A stretch of DNA of 64,000 bases, taken from Bradyrhizobium sp. LTSP885 (GTDB lineage: Bacteria; Pseudomonadota; Alphaproteobacteria; Rhizobiales; Xanthobacteraceae). The stretch is from positions 248,001 through 312,000 of the forward strand of contig NZ_JYMT01000018.1 in assembly GCF_000938305.1 (NCBI RefSeq). The letters run 5' to 3'. Made by a program: the position numbers and the translations under genes. Positions 53,014 to 60,885 of this stretch are shown in pieces. Each line of letters opens with the position of its first letter. Positions within the stretch are counted from its first letter, which is position 1. The notes beneath the pieces are model-generated. The model did not search any database. It saw only the letters and a program-made list of their open reading frames with translations, and was not told the DNA's origin.

Positions 53014-53916
53014 ATGATGTATCTGGAAACGCCGCCCAAACTGATTCCAACCGGGATATTCTCCGCCGTCCCCGCCGAATTCCGCCGCAAGGTGGCGACC
53101 GAGTGGGCCGATGCCAACCGGCCGGGCGCGGTGACCGACTGCTTCATCGAGGGCCCGTCGTTCGATGCGTCGGGCAATCTCTACATCGTCGATATCCCGT
53201 TCGGCCGCATCTTTCGGATCGCACCGGACAAGACGTGGTCGCTGGTCGCCGAATATGACGGCTGGCCGAACGGGCTGAAGATCGACGCCAAAGGACGCAT
53301 CCTGATTGCCGATTACAGGCTTGGGCTGGTGGAGCTCGACGCCGTCTCGGGCAAGGTCACGCCGCTTTTACGCTCGCGCAATTCGGAATCGTTCCGCGGC
53401 TGCAACGACCTGCATATCGCATCCAATGGCGACGTCTATTTCACCGACCAGGGCCAGACCGGCCTGCACGATCCGACCGGCCGGGTCTATCGGCTGCGCA
53501 CCAACGGGCAACTCGATTGCCTGATCCACACCGGCATCAGTCCCAACGGCCTGGTGCTCGATCCGCATGAGGCCGTGCTGTTCGTCGCGATGACACGCGA
53601 CAACGCGGTCTGGCGCGCGCCGTTCATGAAGGATGGCAGCGTCTCGAAGGTCGGACGTTTCTGCACGATGTTCGGGCCGAGCGGACCCGACGGCATGACG
53701 ATGGATATGAAAGGGCGGCTGTTCGTCGCCCACGCCTCGCTCGGCCATGTCTTCGTCTTTGCGCCGAACGGCGAGTGCATCGCGCGGATCAAGTCCTGCG
53801 CCGGGCACAGCTGTACCAATGTGGCGATCGGCGGCGTCAACCGTGACCGGCTGTACATCACGGAGTCGGTGACGGGCTCGGTGCTGGTGGCTGATATTAG
53901 CGGGCTGGATGGGTAG
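53014..53916 (+). CDS. SMP-30/gluconolactonase-family protein
   Basis: Two ATGs (53014, 53017) can start this 300-residue protein. It is a six-bladed beta-propeller of the SMP-30/gluconolaconase/LRE-like family. Metal-binding candidates are the glutamate in DCFIEGPSFDASGNLYIVD, the asparagine in GWPNGLKID, the next asparagine in GCNDLHIASNGDVYFTD and the aspartate in GPDGMTMDMKGRLFVAH. Members hydrolyse lactones of sugar acids or other esters. There is no signal peptide. It is isolated from related sugar genes, lying between the nitrate operon and the two-component genes, so its substrate is open. Confidence 0.87.
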   Translation: MMYLETPPKLIPTGIFSAVPAEFRRKVATEWADANRPGAVTDCFIEGPSFDASGNLYIVDIPFGRIFRIAPDKTWSLVAEYDGWPNGLKIDAKGRILIADYRLGLVELDAVSGKVTPLLRSRNSESFRGCNDLHIASNGDVYFTDQGQTGLHDPTGRVYRLRTNGQLDCLIHTGISPNGLVLDPHEAVLFVAMTRDNAVWRAPFMKDGSVSKVGRFCTMFGPSGPDGMTMDMKGRLFVAHASLGHVFVFAPNGECIARIKSCAGHSCTNVAIGGVNRDRLYITESVTGSVLVADISGLDG

Positions 53917-53929
53917 CGAAGCGGCCTTA

Positions 53930-54104
53930 AAAGTTACCTCGCCCCGCTTGCTGGGAGAGGTCGGATCGCATGCAGCGAAGCGCAATGCGATCCGGATGAG
54001 GGTGAGTTACCGCGAGTCGATTTGTTATCGAGTTTGCGGAGAAAGCCCCTCACCCCAACCCTCTCCCCGCAAGAGCGGGGCGAGGGAGAAGGAAACCTCA
54101 CCCC
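53930..54104. repeat. composite intergenic repeat, including CCTCACCCCAACCCTCTCCCCGC
   Basis: Two palindromic parts are visible. One has TCGGATCGCAT paired with ATGCGATCCGGA around a short spacer near 53960-53994. The other is a widespread element reading CCCCTCACCCCAACCCTCTC at about 54049-54068 with CCGCAAGAGCGGG behind it. It fills the convergent gap between the SMP-30-type gene and the response-regulator gene, overlapping the latter's 3' end by a few bases. Confidence 0.6.
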
Positions 54105-55024
54105 TTCCGGTGTCTCGCATTCACCGCGATCGCCGCTGCGGCGGTGCGGTTCTCGACGCCGAGCTTGGAATAGATCTGCTCCAGATGCTTGTCCACCGTG
54201 CGCGGGCTGAGGCCCAGGATCTGCGCGATGTCGCGGTTGGTCTTGCCCTTGGAGAGCCAGGACAGCACCTCGCCTTCGCGGGTGGTCAGGCCAAGCTCGC
54301 TGGAGAATTCGGCGGGCATGTCGCCTGAGGTGTCCTTGGCAAGCCGCAGCAGGAATTCGTTGGGGCCAAGCTTGCCCATGAATTGCAAGCGGAGCTGCTC
54401 GTTGCCGGGGAGGGACGCCATGGTCGCAGTCTTCGCGCCCGATTTGCCCTTCTGCGCCTGGTCCAGCCATTGCGGCATCGGGTCCGGCAATACGAAATCC
54501 TCGGCGTCATCGGCCAATGTATCCGACAACAGTTTCTGCGCTTGTGGCGTCGCCCATAGCAGCTTACCGGCGCTGTTGACCGCCAGCAGATAACGGCCGG
54601 AGACGTCGAGCGCGGCGCGGGCGCTCTGGGTCATACGCGCATTGGCAAGGTGGACGCGGATACGTGCCAGCATCTCCTCGACCACGATCGGCTTGGCGAC
54701 ATAGTCGACGCCGCCGGCTTCCAGCCCGCGCACGATGTGCTCGGTCTCGGCCAATCCGGTCATGAAGATGATCGGCACGCCATCGAGCCCGGCGTCGCGC
54801 TTGAGTCGCCTGCAGGTCTCGAACCCATCCATGCCGGGCATCACAGCGTCGAGCAGCACGATATCGGGCGTGATCTGGTCGACGATCCGCATCGCCGACG
54901 CGCCGTCGAGCGCCACCATGACCGTCATGCCGGCGCCGTCGAGCGCGTCGGTCAGGAGTCGCAGCGTTTCGGGGGAGTCGTCGACGACGAGGGCGACGTC
55001 GCGCTTTTTTTGTTCAATGGTCAT
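54098..55024 (-). CDS. response regulator with receiver, PAS-like and LuxR-type HTH domains
   Basis: This 308-residue protein has a receiver domain (residues 8-125) with phospho-acceptor Asp59 (PDIVLLDAVMPGMDGFE) and the conserved Lys111 in DYVAKP. A PAS-like middle part (about 135-225) starts VSGRYLLAVNSAGKLLWATP. The LuxR helix-turn-helix (about 243-302) reads LTTREGEVLSWLSKGKTNRD and then LGLSPRTVDKHLEQIYSKLG. The middle sensor-like domain between receiver and HTH is less common. Its ATG overlaps the last 11 bp of the transporter-kinase gene, so both should be made together and form a pair. The likely targets are the divergent urt-fmdA genes, by position. Confidence 0.9.
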   Translation of the reverse strand: MTIEQKKRDVALVVDDSPETLRLLTDALDGAGMTVMVALDGASAMRIVDQITPDIVLLDAVMPGMDGFETCRRLKRDAGLDGVPIIFMTGLAETEHIVRGLEAGGVDYVAKPIVVEEMLARIRVHLANARMTQSARAALDVSGRYLLAVNSAGKLLWATPQAQKLLSDTLADDAEDFVLPDPMPQWLDQAQKGKSGAKTATMASLPGNEQLRLQFMGKLGPNEFLLRLAKDTSGDMPAEFSSELGLTTREGEVLSWLSKGKTNRDIAQILGLSPRTVDKHLEQIYSKLGVENRTAAAAIAVNARHRKG

Positions 55025-58000
55025 AGCTGTGCAATGTCTTTAACGTCGCCATGTACTGGTCAAGATCGAAGCGGTCGATCAGCGTTCGCATCTGCCCGAC
55101 GAAGTCGGCATGCTCGGGGAGTTCGTTGCCGATCTCGTCGAGCTTGAGCTGGATCGCCCTGATATAGCCGAGTTGCCCGAGGCCGATCAGTTCTTCGACA
55201 TATTTCACCGGTGGCCGCGTGCCGCTCTCGGGCTTCCATTGCGGGGCCACGACCTGCGCGGCCTCGTACTGCCATTCGATCTTGAGCAGTTGGCGGATGG
55301 TTTCGAGCAGCCGCGGGATGTCGATCGGCTTCATCAGATAGCCGTCGTGGAACGGCTGCGCCATCGGCGCGCCGTGCGCTTCCAGCGCGCTCGCCGAGAC
55401 CATCAGGATGCGCGCCTGGTGATGGCCGGCGGTGCGCAGGGTTTCAGCAACCGTCCAGCCGTCCATGCCGGCCATGGAAATGTCGAGCAGGAACAGGTCG
55501 GGCCGGCAATGCTGCGCGAGCGCGAGGCAGCCCGGCCCATCAGGGGCGCTGAGCAGGATGAAGCCGAGCGGCGTCAGCACCTCGCGCAGCAGGTCGCGAT
55601 GGGTCGGGTCGTCGTCGGTGACCAGGATGGTCTTGCGCGGACCGAGATAGCCATAAACGGGGGCATCGACCGGCGCATCGCGCCGGGGGTTGGTGACTTC
55701 TGAGAGCAGCAGCTTGACGCGGAACGTGCTGCCGGCGCCGACGGTGCTTGATACCTTGATGTCGCCGCCCATCACGCCGGCGAGCAGGCGGCTGATGGTC
55801 AGGCCCAGCCCGGTGCCGGTCTGCGGCTGCGAGACGCCGAGCGCGCCGCGCTCGAACGGCGCGAAGATGCGCTCGAGATCGTCGGACTTGATGCCCGGCC
55901 CGGTATCGGTGACCTCGAACTCGGCCACCGGGCTGCGATAATGCACAATGAAGCGCACGCTGCCGCGCTGGGTGAACTTGATGGCGTTGGAGAGCAAATT
56001 GATCAGGATCTGCCGCAGCCGCTTCTCGTCGGCATAGACCACGACGGGAAGCACGTTTGGCCGCTTGAACACGAAGTCGACGCCCTTGGCGGTGGCCTGC
56101 AGTCGGAACATGCCGACGAGCTGGTCGAGGAAATCGGTCAGCCGTACCTCGTCGCGCGAGAGATAGAGCCGTCCGGCCTCGATCTTCGAAATATCGAGGA
56201 TGCCGTCGATCAGCCCCGACAGATGATCGGCGCTGCGGCGGACCACGCGCACCTGGTCGCGCGGCCGCGTCTGCAGGCTGTTGTCCTGCTCCAGCAGCTG
56301 CGCGTAGCCGGAGATCGCGTTCAGCGGCGAGCGCAGCTCGTGGCTCAGGCCGACGACATAGCGGCTCTTGGCGAGGTTGGCGGACTCGGCAACCTCCTTG
56401 GCGCGCTGCAACTCGGCATCGGTGCGCTTGTGGGCGTCGATCTCCTGGATCAACAGCGTCGTCTGCCGCCTGGTTTCCTCCTCCGCTGCGCGGCGGCTCT
56501 GCTGCGCCAGCACGAACAGCCAGGCGACCACGCCGATGATGAGGATCAGCGCAAAGAACACCTTCAAGAGCACGTCGCCCAAAGACGGGCCGGCATGCAC
56601 GGTCGCCGAGGTCTGCAGATAGATCAGCCCGAGCACCAGTCCGACGAGCCCGGCGGAAACGGCGAACACGCCAAGATAATGCCCGAGCTGCGAGTTGATG
56701 CGGGCGTAGATCGGCGCCGGCAGCAACTTGCCCAGCGTCTCGGACAGCTGCGCCTGGACACGCGCATGCGGCTTGCAGAGGTCATGGCAGCGCGCATCGA
56801 GCGAACAGCACAGCGAGCAGATCGGGCCGGCATAGGCCGGGCAGGAGGCCATGTCCTCCGGCTCGAAGGAATGCTCGCAGATGCAGCACTGGATTGACTC
56901 GAGGTTTTGCCAGCTCCGTTTCGGCTTGCGCGCGATGTAGTATTTGCCGTCGGTGGCCCAGGCGATCAGCGGCGCGGCGATGAAGGCGGCCGCGAGCGCG
57001 ACGAACGCCGACAGCGCCTTCGCGGTCGGCCCGAACAGGCCGTAGAACGCGCTGATCGAGACCACGGTCGCGATCGTCATCGCGCCGACGCCGACCGGGT
57101 TGACGTCGTAGAGATGCGCGCGCTTGAACTCGATGTGCTGCGGCCGCAAGCCGAGTGGCTTGTTGATGACGAGGTCGGCGACCAGCGCGCCGACCCAGGC
57201 GATCGCGACGTTGGAATAGAGCGCGAGCGTCTGCTCCAGCGCCTTGTAGACGCCGATCTCCATCAACAGCAACGCCACCACGACATTGAACACCAGCCAC
57301 ACCACGCGGCCGGGATGGCTATGGGTGAGGCGGGAGAAGAAGTTCGACCATGCGATCGAGCCGGCATAGGCGTTGGTGACGTTGATCTTGACCTGCGACA
57401 GGATCACGAAGGTGCCGGTCAGCGCCATCGCCAGATCGGGCTGCGACAGCACGTAACGGAACGCCTCAAGATACATGTTCGCCGGTTCGGCGGCGTGCTC
57501 GGCGGGGACGCCGTGGCTGAGCGCGAAGAAGGCGAGGAACGAGCCGGCCAGCAGCTTCAGCGCGCCGAGCACGATCCAGCCGGGGCCGGCGCTGAGCAGC
57601 GCGATCCACCAGGCTTTTCGTGAGGTACGGCGGTCGCGCGGCAGGAAGCGCAGGAAGTCGACCTGCTCGCCGATCTGCGCCACCAGGGCGAACACGACGG
57701 AAGCCGCGGTGCCGAACAGCAGCAGGTCAAGATGGCCGGACGGGTCGCCATGATCGCCGGCGAATTTGCGCCACTCCGAGAACGAGTGCGGATTGGCCCA
57801 GGCAATCGCCGCGAACGGCATGATGTGGAGGATGATCCACAGCGGCTGGGTCCAGAGCTGGAAGCGGCTGATCAGCGTGATGCCGTAGATCACCAGCGGA
57901 ATGATCACGACCGCGCTGATCAGATAGCCGATCGGCCGCGGAATGCCGAAGCACATGTCGAGCGCGCTTGCCAGGATCACGGCCTCGATCGCGAAGAAGA

Positions 58001-58382
58001 TGAAGGTGAACGAGGCGTAGATCAGCGAGGTGATGGTCGAGCCAATATAGCCGAAGCCGGCGCCGCGGGTCAGCAGGTCGATGTCGATGCCGCATTTGGC
58101 GGCGTGGTAGGCGATCGGCAGCCCGCACAGGAAGATGATGACGCTGACGACCAGGATCGCGGCCGAGGCGTTCATCGCGCCATAATTCAGCGTGATGGTG
58201 CCGCCGATCGCTTCCAGAGCCAGGAAAGAGATCGCGCCGAGCGCGGTGTTGGCGACGCGGGCGGCCGACCACCGCCGCGCGCTCTTGGCGGTGAAGCGGA
58301 GCGCGTAGTCTTCCAGCGTCTGGTTTGCAACCCACTGGTTGTACTGGCGCCTGACGCGGTCAATCCGCTGCCGCCCTGCCAC
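55014..58382 (-). CDS. NCS1-permease/histidine kinase/receiver fusion (transporter-type hybrid sensor)
   Basis: The 1122-residue protein has these parts in order. An NCS1 nucleobase-permease domain of about 12 helices covers residues 40-470 (GAISFLALEAIGG, DIDLLTRGAGFGYIGST). A cysteine-rich module lies at 499-536 (CCICEHSF, SLCCSLDARCHDLCKP), and two more helices at about 565-590 and 605-627. A coiled linker leads to a HisKA domain with His681 (SHELRSPLN), an ATPase domain with N box NLLSNAIKF, DTGPGIK and GTGLGL, a receiver (918-1030, Asp967, Lys1018) and a helical tail. NCS1 proteins carry cytosine, uracil, allantoin or hydantoins. The fusion recalls CbrA, where a sodium-solute symporter is joined to a kinase. 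It may sense transport or substrate binding and pass the signal to the adjacent regulator. No Hpt domain is visible. Confidence 0.9.
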   Translation of the reverse strand: MAGRQRIDRVRRQYNQWVANQTLEDYALRFTAKSARRWSAARVANTALGAISFLALEAIGGTITLNYGAMNASAAILVVSVIIFLCGLPIAYHAAKCGIDIDLLTRGAGFGYIGSTITSLIYASFTFIFFAIEAVILASALDMCFGIPRPIGYLISAVVIIPLVIYGITLISRFQLWTQPLWIILHIMPFAAIAWANPHSFSEWRKFAGDHGDPSGHLDLLLFGTAASVVFALVAQIGEQVDFLRFLPRDRRTSRKAWWIALLSAGPGWIVLGALKLLAGSFLAFFALSHGVPAEHAAEPANMYLEAFRYVLSQPDLAMALTGTFVILSQVKINVTNAYAGSIAWSNFFSRLTHSHPGRVVWLVFNVVVALLLMEIGVYKALEQTLALYSNVAIAWVGALVADLVINKPLGLRPQHIEFKRAHLYDVNPVGVGAMTIATVVSISAFYGLFGPTAKALSAFVALAAAFIAAPLIAWATDGKYYIARKPKRSWQNLESIQCCICEHSFEPEDMASCPAYAGPICSLCCSLDARCHDLCKPHARVQAQLSETLGKLLPAPIYARINSQLGHYLGVFAVSAGLVGLVLGLIYLQTSATVHAGPSLGDVLLKVFFALILIIGVVAWLFVLAQQSRRAAEEETRRQTTLLIQEIDAHKRTDAELQRAKEVAESANLAKSRYVVGLSHELRSPLNAISGYAQLLEQDNSLQTRPRDQVRVVRRSADHLSGLIDGILDISKIEAGRLYLSRDEVRLTDFLDQLVGMFRLQATAKGVDFVFKRPNVLPVVVYADEKRLRQILINLLSNAIKFTQRGSVRFIVHYRSPVAEFEVTDTGPGIKSDDLERIFAPFERGALGVSQPQTGTGLGLTISRLLAGVMGGDIKVSSTVGAGSTFRVKLLLSEVTNPRRDAPVDAPVYGYLGPRKTILVTDDDPTHRDLLREVLTPLGFILLSAPDGPGCLALAQHCRPDLFLLDISMAGMDGWTVAETLRTAGHHQARILMVSASALEAHGAPMAQPFHDGYLMKPIDIPRLLETIRQLLKIEWQYEAAQVVAPQWKPESGTRPPVKYVEELIGLGQLGYIRAIQLKLDEIGNELPEHADFVGQMRTLIDRFDLDQYMATLKTLHSYDH

Positions 58383-58460
58383 TTCGCGTTACTCCTGATC
58401 CAGGAAAGCCCTCTTGTTGCTGGCAATTCCCGTACCAGAAACCTACGTCGCTATTTTGCG

Positions 58461-58498
58461 GTGCAGTATACGCGATCTCACGTATCAGTGCGCTGCAC
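58461..58498. promoter_or_regulatory. overlapping dyads in the kinase-urtA gap
   Basis: GTGCAG at 58461-58466 is inverted as CTGCAC at 58493-58498. Inside, ATACG at 58468-58472 is inverted as CGTAT at 58481-58485 with an eight-base spacer. The centres differ by three bases, so these are two separate dyads. They lie in the middle of the 171-bp divergent gap, where a regulator could control both transcripts. The LuxR-type regulator encoded next to the kinase is a candidate. Confidence 0.4.
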
Positions 58499-58505
58499 AA
58501 AAGTA

Positions 58506-58521
58506 AGCAATCCTTGCCCCA
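58506..58521 (-). promoter_or_regulatory. sigma-54-like promoter facing the transporter-kinase gene
   Basis: On the minus strand the sequence is TGGGGC, five bases, TTGCT. The essential GG and GC pairs have the required ten-base spacing, and TTGCT fits the -12 consensus fully; two positions of the -24 box differ. Transcription would begin close to the 58461-58498 dyads and give a leader of about 110 bases. Nitrogen-limitation control through NtrC would suit an amide-scavenging region. Confidence 0.4.
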
Positions 58522-58553
58522 CCAATAAGCGTTCTCGAACCAATGGGGTGCTC

Positions 58554-59816
58554 ATGTCAGACGTATCAAAACCAGGCCTGAAGTCGCCACTTCGGCGCAA
58601 GCTCTTGATGGGAATGGCCGCGTTGCCCGCCATTACGATGTTGCCGCGTCCCTCGTTCGCGGACGTCCCCGCAACTTCCGCGGTCAACACCACGGGCCTT
58701 GCAGTCACCGATAGCGAAGTCACGGTCGGCATCCTGCACTCCGTCACCGGCACCATGGCGATCTCCGAGACCGGGTCGGTGGAAGCCGAGAAGCTCGCGA
58801 TCGAGCAGATCAACGCCGCCGGCGGCGTGCTCGGCCGCAAGATCAAGTTCATCCAGGAAGACGGCGCCAGCGACTGGCCGACCTTCGCGGAAAAGGCCAA
58901 GAAGCTGCTGGTCAACGACAAATGCGCCGCCGTAATGGGCTGCTGGACCTCGGCCTCGCGCAAGGCGGTGCTGCCGGTGTTCGAGCAGTACAACGGCATG
59001 CTGTACTACCCGACCTTCTACGAGGGTCTCGAACAGTCCAAGAACGTCATCTACACCGGCCAGGAAGCGACCCAGCAGATCATCGCGGGGCTCGACTGGG
59101 TCACCAAGACCAAGGGCGCGAAGAGCTTCTATCTGCTTGGTTCCGACTACATCTGGCCGCGCACCTCGAACAAGATCGCGCGCAAGCACATCGAGGGCCA
59201 TCTGCAGGGCTGCAAGGTGGTCGGCGAAGAATACTTCCCGCTCGGCTCGACCCAGTTCAACTCGGTCATCAACAAGATCAAGCTGACCAAGCCCGACGTG
59301 ATCTATGCGATCATCGTCGGCGGCTCCAACGTCGCCTTCTACAAGCAGCTCAAGGCGGCCGGCATCGACCTGTCGAAGCAGACGCTCTTGACCATCTCGG
59401 TGACCGAGGACGAAATCGACGGCATCGGCGGCGAGAACATTGCGGGCGCCTATGCCTGCATGAAGTACTTCCAGTCGCTCGACAATGCCAACAACAAGGC
59501 CTTCGTGCCCGCCTTCAAGAAGATGTGGGGCGAGAAGACCGTGATCGGCGACGTCACGCAAGCTGCTTATCTCGGCCCGTGGCTGTGGAAGTTAACGGCG
59601 GAGAAGGCGGGCTCCTTCGACATCGACAAGATCGCGGCGGCCTCGCCGGGCGTCGAGTTCAAGGGCGCGCCGGAAGGTTATGTCCGGATCCACGAAAACC
59701 ATCACCTCTGGTCGAAGACCCGCGTTGGACGCGCCAAGGCCGACGGCCAGTACGAGCTGATCTTCGAAACTGCCGACCTCGTCGAGCCGGATCCGTTCCC
59801 GAAGGGCTACCAGTGA
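58554..59816 (+). CDS. urtA: urea/short-chain-amide ABC transporter substrate-binding protein
   Basis: The start is ATG 58554, giving 420 residues. A Tat-like signal is present (SPLRRKLLMGMAALPAITML), followed by the mature VTVGILHSVTGTMAISETGS. EAEKLAIEQINAAGGVLGRK and VMGCWTSASRKAVLPVFEQY are strongly conserved in UrtA and FmdD proteins, which bind urea or formamide/acetamide. The binding-protein gene heads a five-gene importer with a formamidase behind it, so a small amide is at least as likely as urea. It is divergent from the transporter-kinase gene. A hairpin follows the stop, as often seen after abundant binding-protein transcripts. Confidence 0.9.
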   Translation: MSDVSKPGLKSPLRRKLLMGMAALPAITMLPRPSFADVPATSAVNTTGLAVTDSEVTVGILHSVTGTMAISETGSVEAEKLAIEQINAAGGVLGRKIKFIQEDGASDWPTFAEKAKKLLVNDKCAAVMGCWTSASRKAVLPVFEQYNGMLYYPTFYEGLEQSKNVIYTGQEATQQIIAGLDWVTKTKGAKSFYLLGSDYIWPRTSNKIARKHIEGHLQGCKVVGEEYFPLGSTQFNSVINKIKLTKPDVIYAIIVGGSNVAFYKQLKAAGIDLSKQTLLTISVTEDEIDGIGGENIAGAYACMKYFQSLDNANNKAFVPAFKKMWGEKTVIGDVTQAAYLGPWLWKLTAEKAGSFDIDKIAAASPGVEFKGAPEGYVRIHENHHLWSKTRVGRAKADGQYELIFETADLVEPDPFPKGYQ

Positions 59817-59855
59817 GACGAGGCGTCTAGCGCGCCTCTCTCAACGCATCGCGGC

Positions 59856-59874
59856 GTGGACGGTCCCCGTCCAC
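59856..59874 (+). repeat. hairpin between urtA and urtB
   Basis: GTGGACGG and CCGTCCAC pair perfectly around TCC. It lies in the 120-bp gap after the binding-protein gene. Stable hairpins here usually protect the binding-protein mRNA and lower expression of the permease genes. A second palindrome, GCGTCGCGACGC-like, occurs near 59886-59900. Confidence 0.5.
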
Positions 59875-59936
59875 GTCCCACGATCGGGCGTCGCGACGCG
59901 TCGCGGCGCCAGCCCCCTGGAATGACGGAGAACGGC

Positions 59937-60863
59937 ATGCTCGGCGACTATTCAATTGGCGATCTCGGCGCCATCCTTGCGATGCAGGGCTTTGCCGGGC
60001 TCATCCTGTTCTCCGTCTACGTGCTGATGGCGCTGGGGCTTGCCATCATCTTCGGCCAGATGGGCGTCATCAACATGGCCCATGGCGAGTTCATGATCTT
60101 AGGGGCCTACGTCACCTGGATGACGTCGAACGCGGTTCAGCACTTCGCGCCCTCGCTGTTTCCCGGCTACTTCTTCTTGGCGATGATACTGGCGTTCATC
60201 GCCTCGGGCGCGCTCGGCATGCTGGTCGAGTGGGCGCTGATACGCCATCTCTACAAACGCCCGCTCGATACGCTGCTGGCGACCTGGGGCCTCAGCCTGA
60301 TCCTGCAGCAGGCCTATCGTTCGATTTTCGGCGCGCGCGAGGTCGGCGTCGAACTGCCCGACTGGATGATGGGCTCCTGGCCGGCCACCGACTCGATCCA
60401 GATTCCAATCAACGGCATGTTCGTGATGGCGCTGACCATGCTGATCACCATTGCCGTGGCCTATGTGCTGTACTGGTCGAAATGGGGCAAGCAGGTCCGC
60501 GCCGTGGTGCAGAACCGCGTGATGGCGGGCGCTGTCGGCATCAATACCGAGAAGGTCGACTGCTACACCTTCGGCCTCGGCTGCGGCATCGCCGGGATCG
60601 CAGGCTCAGCCTTCACCATGATCGGCTCGACCGGACCGACCGCCGGCCAGCTTTATATCGTCGACACCTTCCTGGTCGTCGTGTTCGGCGGCGCCGCCAG
60701 CCTGCTCGGGACCATCGCCTCTGCCTTCTCGATCTCGCAAACCCAGTCAACGCTGGAGTTCTTCCTGTCGGGATCGATGGCCAAGGTCATCACGCTGCTG
60801 ACGATCGTCGGGATCCTGATGGTGCGGCCGCAGGGGCTCTTCGCGCTCAAGGTCCGCAAATAA
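59937..60863 (+). CDS. urtB: urea/amide ABC transporter permease
   Basis: I choose ATG 59937 (GGAG eight bases upstream), giving 308 residues; ATG 59922 is also in frame. The protein has about eight helices and the UrtB/LivH hallmark QMGVINMAHGEFMILGAYVT near residues 40-60. The coupling segment VRAVVQNRVMAGAVGINTEK lies in the second half. It forms the membrane channel with UrtC. The C-terminal end, ILMVRPQGLFALKVRK, is typical of the family. Confidence 0.9.
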   Translation: MLGDYSIGDLGAILAMQGFAGLILFSVYVLMALGLAIIFGQMGVINMAHGEFMILGAYVTWMTSNAVQHFAPSLFPGYFFLAMILAFIASGALGMLVEWALIRHLYKRPLDTLLATWGLSLILQQAYRSIFGAREVGVELPDWMMGSWPATDSIQIPINGMFVMALTMLITIAVAYVLYWSKWGKQVRAVVQNRVMAGAVGINTEKVDCYTFGLGCGIAGIAGSAFTMIGSTGPTAGQLYIVDTFLVVVFGGAASLLGTIASAFSISQTQSTLEFFLSGSMAKVITLLTIVGILMVRPQGLFALKVRK

Positions 60864-60885
60864 GAACAGGCAGGCGATAAAAGTC

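Noticed and set aside
58431..58446. Possible sigma-54 promoter for urtA starting at TGGCAATTCC
   Set aside because: The -12 GC pair is missing at the required ten-base spacing.
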